From: an uncultured Clostridia bacterium
GTDB lineage: Bacteria; Bacillota; Clostridia; Christensenellales; Borkfalkiaceae
Length of the DNA stretch: 43,621 nt
Direction of reading: 5' to 3'
Assembly (NCBI GenBank): GCA_944340905.1
Contig: CALVLT010000017.1
Span: forward strand, 1-43,621
Numbering within the stretch: the stretch's first letter is position 1; each line of letters starts with the position of its first letter. Both the position numbers and the translations under genes were made by a program. This document shows, piece by piece, positions 32,649-38,742 of this stretch. The notes beneath the pieces were generated by a model. The model saw only the letters and a program-made list of their open reading frames with translations, was not told the DNA's origin and did no database searches.

Positions 32649-34202
32649 ATGAAAAATCTTATTTTGAAATTCGGTGTTTTGGCTTTGTGTGCAGCGATAA
32701 TGGCAAGTTGCGTTGCTTGCGGTGAAAATACTTCAAATGAACAAATGCAAAATGGTAATCGAATTAAAATAAGTGATGACGGATATCTTGTGATAGATGA
32801 TATCAAGACAGACTTTCGCATTCAAGACGGGAAGTCTGCCTATGATATCTATTTGGAAGAGAATCCCGAATATAGCGGCGATGAGGTACAATGGATGAAC
32901 GATCTTTCGTCCGGGAAACTTGCGACGAAAAAAGAATATTCGCTTATTTCTTACGGGCGCAATCTTTCGGCGACCGTGCAGACGGGTACAGTCAATTTTA
33001 CTGATTCGGAAGTTGAATTGAAGAATGCTGTCCTTGCTCTCAATGAGCCGATCGTGCTACCTGTGGGTAAATCGTCTGAATGGAAGATTTGTTTTAAAGG
33101 GACCTATATGCCGGGCGGGGCAGGCGGAGGACAGATTTTAACGAGTTATGCCGGCGGTTTAAACGGAAGAGTTTATCTTGGGGCAAACAGCGGGAATAAA
33201 GTTCTGTTTCTCGGAGTCTGCGTGGAAGGGCAATATGCAAATTATTGCTGGGACGTAGAGCCGGAAATATTAAGCACAAATCATGAATATGAAGTTATTT
33301 TCCGGGACGGAGAATATTTGCTTACGATCGACGGGGGAGAAGAAAAACATTTTACGAGCATAAACATCAGTCAGGCGAACATTACTCCCATTTCAGACAG
33401 TAAAATTGCAAGTGTTGAACTTACCACAAAAATTCGTGCAGTGAGCGGACAAGATTTTATTAAAATGACTCATATCGGAGCGGAGTCTCATAAATGTACG
33501 AATAATTTTGAGTATTATCATGTAACGACTTCCTCCATCTATAATTATAAAGAGCTGCCAACACATCCTCTGAACGATAAAATAATATTTTATCTTGGAT
33601 CATCTGTTACGCGCGGTCACGGTGGGGATACAGATGGCACTTCGTTTGCTGAGATTACGGCAAATTTGACGGGGAATTCTTATTGCAAAGAAGCGGTTTC
33701 GGGTACGACGCTTGCTTACAGAACAAGTGAGGCTGTTGGCAGTGAATCATATGTTACAAGAATGGATAATTTTGATTTTACAAAAAATCCCGATGTGTTG
33801 GTTGTTCAACTTTCCACTAATGACTTTTCGCAAAATGTGCCGCTCGGAACGGTAAGCATCTCAACGAGTCCAGAAGCGTTTGATAAGACGACTGTAACGG
33901 GTGCGATAGAGTATATTATCGCGAAAGTTCATGAGGCATCTCCTAATACCAAGGTGGTGTTGTATACCTGTCCGTTGACTCCCGGTTGGGGAAAGTACAC
34001 AGAATATGGTCGGTATATCCAAACAACGGTAGCAGAGCTTTCTGTCAAATGGGGAAATATGTTGCAGGTTCTTGACCTGTACAATGCTCAGTATACTAAA
34101 ATTACTGCTTATATGCAGAGCGATGGGCTGCATCCGACAAAAATGGGATATGTGCAGCTGTTTGTCCCGAACTTTATCAGCTTGTTGACAGATGTTTTTT
34201 AA
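32649..34202 (+). CDS. Surface SGNH-hydrolase lipoprotein (two-domain)
   Basis: A 517-aa lipoprotein (signal peptide with CVAC lipobox near residues 21-24). The N-terminal part (about 40-290) looks like a beta-sandwich carbohydrate-binding domain. The C-terminal SGNH hydrolase domain (about 310-515) has block I IFYLGSSVTRG (Ser nucleophile), an STND block (VVQLSTNDF), and block V SDGLHPTKMGY with the Asp-x-x-His pair. It probably deacylates glycan outside the cell before uptake, with the GH43 enzyme acting inside. I start at ATG 32649 (GGAG upstream); an in-frame TTG at 32634 is less likely. It shares the AT-rich composition of the GH43 gene. Confidence 0.88.
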   Translation: MKNLILKFGVLALCAAIMASCVACGENTSNEQMQNGNRIKISDDGYLVIDDIKTDFRIQDGKSAYDIYLEENPEYSGDEVQWMNDLSSGKLATKKEYSLISYGRNLSATVQTGTVNFTDSEVELKNAVLALNEPIVLPVGKSSEWKICFKGTYMPGGAGGGQILTSYAGGLNGRVYLGANSGNKVLFLGVCVEGQYANYCWDVEPEILSTNHEYEVIFRDGEYLLTIDGGEEKHFTSINISQANITPISDSKIASVELTTKIRAVSGQDFIKMTHIGAESHKCTNNFEYYHVTTSSIYNYKELPTHPLNDKIIFYLGSSVTRGHGGDTDGTSFAEITANLTGNSYCKEAVSGTTLAYRTSEAVGSESYVTRMDNFDFTKNPDVLVVQLSTNDFSQNVPLGTVSISTSPEAFDKTTVTGAIEYIIAKVHEASPNTKVVLYTCPLTPGWGKYTEYGRYIQTTVAELSVKWGNMLQVLDLYNAQYTKITAYMQSDGLHPTKMGYVQLFVPNFISLLTDVF

Positions 34203-34341
34203 TTCTGTAATAGAATGAATGAACTTTTCGGGCGGATGCGGAATCCTTTGTAAAAATTGAGGAGTGTATCAACCGTGGGATTGGGGTAATATGGTCAGTT
34301 GCATTGTTCACTGACCAACAGAGATATGGAAAAATTTTTCA

Positions 34342-34365
34342 AAGCCGCTTCGCAAGAGGCGGTTT
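34342..34365 (+). terminator. Possible intrinsic terminator after the SGNH lipoprotein gene
   Basis: A 10-bp stem AAGCCGCTTC / GAGGCGGTTT with loop GCAA (two wobble pairs) is followed by TTTGTTAT. It lies 140 bp past the stop codon. Confidence 0.45.
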
Positions 34366-34420
34366 GTTATATAGAAAAAGAAACTAAAATTAAAATCGAG
34401 GTAAAAATACCTTTTGGCAC

Positions 34421-34535
34421 CGTGGCGTGTGCTTGGCATAGACGAGTGCGGCTTTTAGGCATTGTGGTGCGGCTGTTGCCGCACCACAAACCTTCGCGCT
34501 TCGCGCTCGGGCGCCGCAGCCAAGCACACGCCACG
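34421..34535. repeat. Nested inverted repeats (17-bp outer arm)
   Basis: CGTGGCGTGTGCTTGGC (34421-34437) is perfectly complementary to 34519-34535. Inside it a second perfect stem pairs TTGTGGTGCGGC (34462-34473) with 34478-34489. The nested hairpins form a GC-rich cruciform-like block in a gene-free region and could be a mobile repeat or a structured RNA. Confidence 0.75.
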
Positions 34536-34692
34536 AAAAGGACAACCAGAACAACACGGGAAAACTAAATCAACAGGGTTCCCGAAAAAGATTTGCGACG
34601 CAAAGATTTTTGGGAAGAGGAGACGTAACGGAGCAAAGCGGGCGGGTTGCTTTGGCAAGCCGCCGAAAAGCGAAGTTTACGGCGACGAGAAA

Positions 34693-34757
34693 GCGCGGCG
34701 GCGCGGAGCCGTCCCCGCTGAACCGCTTGGGGACCGGCTCCGTGTTTCCCGCCGCGC
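34693..34757. repeat. Large GC-rich stem-loop in a gene-free region
   Basis: GCGCGGCGG (34693-34701) pairs with 34749-34757; inside it GGAGCCGTCCCC (34705-34716) pairs with 34729-34741 with one bulged C. Together with the block at 34421-34535 it makes 34203-34807 a palindrome-rich stretch with no convincing coding sequence. Confidence 0.65.
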
Positions 34758-34807
34758 ATGGCTTTCTTTCATTGGTTTTCTATCCCGTTCCATGTGTCTC
34801 TTGAATT

Positions 34808-35011
34808 TTAGCCCATATGGTGCAAGTCTTTGATGAGGCCGATATACAGTTTATCCGCCACTTTCATATCGAACTTTTTGACGGTACGCAGTGCTTGCAA
34901 TGCTATCATTTCGCCCATGAGTTTTACATTGTTCTCTGAAATAGGTTCGGCGAAGAGTTCGCCTTCGTTACGATAATTTTCGTTTGAGAACTTTGTTACC
35001 AACATTTCCAT
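34808..35011 (-). CDS. Small hypothetical protein (67 aa)
   Basis: A 67-aa basic helical protein (begins MEMLVTKFSNENYRNEG, ends GLIKDLHHMG) with no signal peptide or membrane segment. The start is supported by AGAGGTG on the minus strand 7 bp before the ATG; a longer in-frame start at 35065 has no ribosome-binding site. It stands between the palindrome-rich stretch and the tRNA-Ser fragments, so it may be left over from an earlier mobile element. Not recognised. Confidence 0.5.
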   Translation of the reverse strand: MEMLVTKFSNENYRNEGELFAEPISENNVKLMGEMIALQALRTVKKFDMKVADKLYIGLIKDLHHMG

Positions 35012-35329
35012 CTTAACACCTCTGAATTTGTATTTGCCTTTTTCGGGCAACAGGCGGAGGTGCATAGGACGGTGAAAATCGGTATTTTTAATAGTAAGTC
35101 TGCGGAAGTCAACGGGACAAAGACAAAATCGTTGCGTACGAGACTTACGAAAAACAAAAAAGAGCCGAAACCGGGAATACCCAATCTCAACTCATTCTCT
35201 TTTTGTTTAAAGTTTTCAGCGACGATTTTGCGGCCGTTGACGTCCGCGAGGAACTATGCTACCATAGCCGACCGAAAAAGCAAATTCGGAGGGCTACCTT
35301 GGAATCCGTATTCCGAAGTAATCGTGCGA

Positions 35330-35370
35330 GAAAAAGAATACGAACCCTGATGTTTCATCAGAGTTCGTAT
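35330..35370 (-). terminator. Terminator-like hairpin repeat, copy 2, after tRNA-Ser 3' end
   Basis: On the minus strand the hairpin ATACGAACTCTGATG / CATCAGGGTTCGTAT (loop AAA) is followed by TTCTTTTT. It lies 10 bp downstream of the 19-nt tRNA-Ser 3' end at 35381-35399, the position of a tRNA terminator. It is homologous to 21781-21813, with paired stem changes. Confidence 0.8.
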
Positions 35371-35380
35371 GCTCAACGTT

Positions 35381-35399
35381 TGGCGCAGAAGACGAGATT
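35381..35399 (-). other. 19-nt orphan 3' end of a tRNA-Ser gene
   Basis: Identical to the last 19 nt (ending TCTGCGCCA) of the tRNA-Ser fragment at 35565-35630 and in the same orientation. The upstream tRNA body is absent, but a terminator follows. Most likely a scar of an older integration or deletion at the same tRNA locus. Confidence 0.75.
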
Positions 35400-35529
35400 A
35401 TCTGCGTGCTGCGCCCTTGATGGCTTTGTCGGCGGAAAGGGTTGCATCGGGGCGAATTGCTCTGCGCTTGCCGCCTCCTCGCACGCACTCGTGGGAATCC
35501 ACGATTTCGCGCAACTTATCTTATGCATC

Positions 35530-35565
35530 AAAAAACGGCAGGGAAAAAATGCCCTGTCGTTTTTT
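35530..35565 (-). terminator. Terminator directly after the tRNA-Ser fragment
   Basis: AAAAAACGGCAGGG / CCCTGTCGTTTTTT stem (one G-U) abutting the CCA end of the tRNA fragment. On the minus strand it ends in a T-run. It is the original terminator of the interrupted tRNA gene. Confidence 0.85.
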
Positions 35566-35630
35566 GGCGCAGAAGACGAGATTCGAACTCGTGCTACCGG
35601 TAAAGGTACTACTCCCTTAGCAGGGGAGTT
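35565..35630 (-). other. Attachment site: 3' part of tRNA-Ser(GCU)
   Basis: On the minus strand these 66 nt contain the anticodon arm (CTCCC, loop CTGCTAA with anticodon GCT, GGGAG), the long variable arm (TACC...GGTA) typical of serine tRNAs, the T-arm (ACGAG TTCGAAT CTCGT), and the acceptor strand CTTCTGC-G-CCA. The D-arm and 5' acceptor strand are missing: the sequence upstream on this strand is phage DNA. The fragment is therefore the attachment core left by integration into a tRNA-Ser gene. The reconstituted full tRNA should lie at the other element end, beyond the window. Confidence 0.88.
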
Positions 35631-35636
35631 GTATTT

Positions 35637-35737
35637 TTGTCTATCAACACAAAATATAGGTAGATTTCCAATTCTTCTACACAGTATATAGTGCAATGGA
35701 GCGGAATTGCGATTGTCTATTGTCTAAAAATTGTCTA
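35637..35737. promoter_or_regulatory. Candidate integrase arm-type sites (TTGTCTA repeats)
   Basis: Four direct TTGTCTA copies lie between the attachment core and the integrase stop: 35637-35643, 35713-35719, 35720-35726 and 35731-35737. Another is at 37044-37050. Clustered short direct repeats beside the core are the usual layout of arm-type integrase or excisionase sites. The rest of 35631-35754 holds no gene. Confidence 0.55.
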
Positions 35738-35754
35738 TAACTCCGAAAAAAGCG

Positions 35755-36840
35755 CTATCTTACAGCAAAAAGTTCATGCTCGATTTTGGATACTGCCTCG
35801 GCCGTAAGGACATCGTCTGCAGAGGCGTAATGCTCTGCCGTTGTCTTGTAGGACGCATGTCCCATCATGCGGTAGGCGGTGTCAAGATCGACATGGAGAC
35901 GCTTGCAGGCGTTCGCGTACGCATCGCGCAGCTTGTGGAACGTCGTGTATTTCAGGCCATGTGCATCAAGGAAACGTGCAAAGGAATTGGAGATCGTGTT
36001 CGGCTGAATATTTGAGCCGTTTTTGTTGCAACACACGAACGGGCTACCGATGCCGTTGCGCGTTTTATAGGCGTGGAGTTCGTCATAGACGGCGGCGGAG
36101 AAGATAAAGGTGCGGCGCCGGTTTTCTGTCTTTTGCGATTTAATGATGGACTTGCCGTTTACCGTGATGAGCGCTTTGTCGAGCGTGATACGATAGTTCC
36201 CGTCATGCAAACGGACGATATCCGCTTCCTGCAATGCGCAGACCTCTTCGCGTGTTGCCGCAAACAAACAGGCGCAGAGAACGGGAGCATACAGCTTGGA
36301 ATTGTCCTCTCGCAGCGCAGTAAAGAGAGTGCGTATGTCGTCAAAGTCATAAGCAGGAATCTTTTTCGGACGATACATGGGCACATCGACAAAATCCATC
36401 GGATTTTCCCGCATCCAGCGTTTTTTACGGGCATAATTAAATGCTGCGCTCAACATCTTGCGGAGCTCGTTGCAGGTGGCGGGGGATGTCTGATAGATGT
36501 CGATCAGCTTTTGAAGAACATGTTCATTGATTTTTTTAAGCGTAAGATGGTCCAGGAAGTCGGATATATAACGATGATAGTCTTCGTATTTTTCCAAAGT
36601 GCGCGGGGAGGCGGCTTGCCTTACAAGGTTTTTCCGCCATTCCTTGAACAGATAGGCAAATGTGATTCCTTCTGTTGTTACGGGATCGTCGTCAAGACGT
36701 GCGCGCTCCTGTGTTTCCCACTGCTGGGCCGCTTTGCGTGACGGAAATCCGCTTTTGTACGGGCGGTGCATTTTGCCGAAGACATCTTTGTAGTAGAATC
36801 GGGCAGCATAATTTTTGCCTTTTTCGATTTCGATGATCAT
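35755..36840 (-). CDS. int: Tyrosine recombinase/integrase
   Basis: A 361-aa phage-type integrase. The N-terminal AP2-like arm-binding part (about 1-55), core-binding SAM-like domain (about 60-150) and catalytic domain (about 165-355) are in order. Catalytic residues: Arg197 (ATREEV), a Lys in the KSQKTENRRR beta-hairpin (about 237), His302 and Arg305 (FHKLRDAYA), His328 (MGHAS) and the Tyr338 nucleophile (AEHY). It sits 124 bp from the tRNA-Ser core and is transcribed toward it. It is the last gene of the leftward lysogeny block, separated from the upstream gene by 182 bp that may encode a small RNA on the other strand. Confidence 0.96.
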   Translation of the reverse strand: MIIEIEKGKNYAARFYYKDVFGKMHRPYKSGFPSRKAAQQWETQERARLDDDPVTTEGITFAYLFKEWRKNLVRQAASPRTLEKYEDYHRYISDFLDHLTLKKINEHVLQKLIDIYQTSPATCNELRKMLSAAFNYARKKRWMRENPMDFVDVPMYRPKKIPAYDFDDIRTLFTALREDNSKLYAPVLCACLFAATREEVCALQEADIVRLHDGNYRITLDKALITVNGKSIIKSQKTENRRRTFIFSAAVYDELHAYKTRNGIGSPFVCCNKNGSNIQPNTISNSFARFLDAHGLKYTTFHKLRDAYANACKRLHVDLDTAYRMMGHASYKTTAEHYASADDVLTAEAVSKIEHELFAVR

Positions 36841-36908
36841 GATGTTCCTCCTTCGTCAGATTCATTTTCATGAAAAATTGAATTTTAAAAAAATTTTGGC
36901 AGAAGGTG

Positions 36909-36936
36909 TTGCATTTTTTTAAAAATCGGCTATAAT
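36909..36936 (+). promoter_or_regulatory. Promoter of a putative small RNA
   Basis: TTGCAT (36909-36914), a 16-bp spacer, and a perfect TATAAT (36931-36936) on the plus strand, opposite to all neighbouring genes. The predicted start near 36943 coincides with the first base of a perfect hairpin. Confidence 0.6.
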
Positions 36937-36942
36937 ATAAGT

Positions 36943-37022
36943 AGAAGTAGCAATACTTCTCTTTACACTCACCTACCATGATGTAGGAGGAGCACCGGGG
37001 ACGCCATGTGCGTCCTTGTTTT
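36943..37022 (+). ncRNA. Putative 80-nt small RNA with three stem-loops
   Basis: From the predicted start the sequence forms AGAAGTA-GCAA-TACTTCT (36943-36960, 7-bp perfect stem, GNRA-type loop). A second stem is CCTAC-CATGAT-GTAGG (36972-36987), followed by a single-stranded AGGAGGAG. An intrinsic terminator GGACGC-CATGT-GCGTCC ends in TTGTTTTTT (to 37022). Promoter, structure and terminator on the plus strand fill the gap between two minus-strand genes exactly. No open reading frame explains it. The RNA ends at the 3' end of the 37023-37508 gene, antisense to that mRNA's trailer. Prediction only. Confidence 0.55.
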
Positions 37023-37508
37023 TTATATTCCATTTTTTACGTATTGTCTATACTCTTTTTGGAAATCATGATCCCGTTGTGGAGTAACAAGAAAGGCGGT
37101 AATGAGGATCAGTTCGTTGTATCCACGTTCTTCAAGAATAACTACATATTTTTCTTTTGGACAGTATACGCACCAGCGAATAGCTCCTTTATGACGTTTT
37201 CTCCAAATAAGGAAACTGTCGCAAGGGTCACACTCCTCCGATAACAGAAAGCTGATCCATGGAACGTGCTCTGCACGCTCTCGATCGATTGATCGACCAT
37301 GGGGAGAGGAGTTGGTGTCTTTCGTGATGATGTGCCAAATTGTTTGATAATTTCCCGGATTTTGTAAGCGGATGATTTTTCGATGGAAAGTTAAACCGAC
37401 AACACGATGTAAAATTTCATCCCGAACAGCATGCCAAAATTCCGTATAGTTTTTATAATCATCTTGACAAAGCAGATGTGGAAGCAGAGGGCAGTTTGGC
37501 ATGATCAT
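37023..37508 (-). CDS. Possible BECR/RelE-fold nuclease of the lysogeny block
   Basis: A 161-aa protein. The C-terminal two thirds read like phage barnase-EndoU-ColicinE5/D-RelE (BECR)-type nucleases: HIITKDTNSS, RERAEHVPWISFLL, a WRKRHK...IRWCVYC strand, and KYVVILEERGYNELILITAF followed by a helix (QKEYRQYVKN). The charged Arg/Glu/His/Lys residues in the first block could form the RNA-cutting site. This is pattern recognition, not a firm assignment. The start overlaps the DUF3800 gene by 4 bp, so the two are co-translated. Possible roles are a toxin, phage exclusion or host mRNA cutting. No protein antitoxin gene is obvious; a small RNA lies just downstream. Confidence 0.55.
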   Translation of the reverse strand: MIMPNCPLLPHLLCQDDYKNYTEFWHAVRDEILHRVVGLTFHRKIIRLQNPGNYQTIWHIITKDTNSSPHGRSIDRERAEHVPWISFLLSEECDPCDSFLIWRKRHKGAIRWCVYCPKEKYVVILEERGYNELILITAFLVTPQRDHDFQKEYRQYVKNGI

Positions 37509-38200
37509 TCCTCCAACTGCAAGTGGAAAATGTTGAATTTACTTTCTCTTGCCAATGTAGTGCGCGAAAGGCTATATCCGGAACGTTCTTTAATAATTTG
37601 AATAAGTTTTTGTTTGCTTTTTGATGTGCTCAAGCCTCGCGCATTGTAAGATAATGCTCCGATAAGTAAATCGACTAATTGCATAATAGCGACTTCGTCG
37701 GAGCGAATGGATTGTATTTTCAGGACGTGGGAGTGATCAAAGTCATAGATGCTGTTGCAAATTATTTCATGCAATTTCAGTTCTTTTCGCCTGGAACGAG
37801 TATCCTTAATGTCGAGATAAATATTATATTTTTCCTTTGGATCAATAATGTTGCGAAGAGTGTTGAAGTACATTTTGAAATACCAGTCATCGTAAGACTT
37901 TGTAATTTCATGTTGAAAATCGGTTTTATTGTCAACGATCAACCCTCGAAAGTGCAAATCGTCATCATCAAAAAAATAGTTTATCAGTTGTTCGTACAGT
38001 GGGAGTAGGGAGTCAGAAACTTTTGTCCACTTCAGTTCCCGATGAACGGGGATATGATAGAATTGTTTGATGTTATTTATGCGTTTTGTAATATCTTGAT
38101 ATTTGTCTACATCAAGCCAAATAGCGCCAAGCACCATAATTGGGCTTTTATCAAATTCTAAATGGCAGCTTTCATCGCAATATACGTTATACGTAATCAT
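37505..38200 (-). CDS. DUF3800-domain protein (putative RNase H-like nuclease)
   Basis: A 231-aa protein with the DUF3800 start YNVYCDESCHLEF (Asp9-Glu10) and MVLGAIWL, then DRELKW-like HRELKWTK, RGLIVDNK (about 85-92), KYNIYLDIKDTRSRRK (about 124-139), and the C-terminal VAIMQLVDLLIGALSYN block with the conserved Asp. DUF3800 proteins are predicted RNase H-fold nucleases and occur in mobile elements; their biochemistry is poorly known. It is coupled to 37023-37508 by a 4-bp overlap. AAGGAGA precedes the ATG. It may be an accessory or defence gene carried by the prophage rather than a core phage function. Confidence 0.82.
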   Translation of the reverse strand: MITYNVYCDESCHLEFDKSPIMVLGAIWLDVDKYQDITKRINNIKQFYHIPVHRELKWTKVSDSLLPLYEQLINYFFDDDDLHFRGLIVDNKTDFQHEITKSYDDWYFKMYFNTLRNIIDPKEKYNIYLDIKDTRSRRKELKLHEIICNSIYDFDHSHVLKIQSIRSDEVAIMQLVDLLIGALSYNARGLSTSKSKQKLIQIIKERSGYSLSRTTLARESKFNIFHLQLEE

Positions 38201-38253
38201 GGAAGTTCTCCTTTATTGTGGTTTTCAAAAAGACATTCTCCTGATGGTCGGCG

Positions 38254-38730
38254 TTATTTATTTGAATCTGCTAAATACTGCAGCAAGGCTTCCTGTTCGT
38301 AGATAAGTGCGACCTGGCGTTGCAGGGCGGGGATATCAGAAGGATGATTGAGCTTTTCGCGTTCTGCTTCGGGCATGATGAGTGTTTCAAGTTCGCGGAT
38401 CCTGGCTTGCACCGCCATATCGCCTTTCTGAATGATTTCGGAAGCACGTTTGCGGGCAAGCTTGATAATGGTTTCCGTTGAATCATACTCATTGATCACG
38501 GGATCTTTTGTTTTCGGATTTGCGGCGGCTTGCTCTGCTCGTCTGGTTTTTTCGGCACGGCTGTAACAATAAATAAAGAAGATTGCGACAGCAAAAATGA
38601 CGATGCCGATAATCGTGAGTATAAGTTGCTCCATGACGGCAAATATCGCAATCCAAAGAATAGAAACCGCTGCAGTAATGAAGCAAATTGCAATTTGTGC
38701 TTGTTTGCTGAGATTATAAAACCATTTCAT
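38254..38730 (-). CDS. Small membrane protein with cytoplasmic coiled coil
   Basis: A 158-aa protein with two adjacent transmembrane helices (about 11-32 IAICFITAAVSILWIAIFAV and 35-56), a short basic stretch (SRAEKTRRAEQ), then a helical, probably cytoplasmic, tail with coiled-coil character (RIRELETLIMPEAEREKLN, RQVALIYEQEALLQYL). The start follows an AGGAAAA ribosome-binding site and lies 12 bp after the exonuclease stop. It could be a superinfection-exclusion or effector protein of the lysogen. Not recognised as a named family. Confidence 0.7.
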   Translation of the reverse strand: MKWFYNLSKQAQIAICFITAAVSILWIAIFAVMEQLILTIIGIVIFAVAIFFIYCYSRAEKTRRAEQAAANPKTKDPVINEYDSTETIIKLARKRASEIIQKGDMAVQARIRELETLIMPEAEREKLNHPSDIPALQRQVALIYEQEALLQYLADSNK

Positions 38731-38742
38731 TTTGTTTTCCTG

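Noticed and set aside
34299-34833. Plus-strand frames of 89-123 codons across the palindrome-rich region
   Set aside because: No ribosome-binding sites and no family resemblance; they are produced by GC-rich inverted repeats.
35060-35350. 96-codon plus-strand frame before the tRNA-Ser fragments
   Set aside because: No ribosome-binding site; it reads through the terminator hairpin at 35338 and looks like decayed intergenic DNA.
36073-36741. 222-codon plus-strand frame across the integrase gene
   Set aside because: Antisense to the integrase, whose catalytic residues are all intact.
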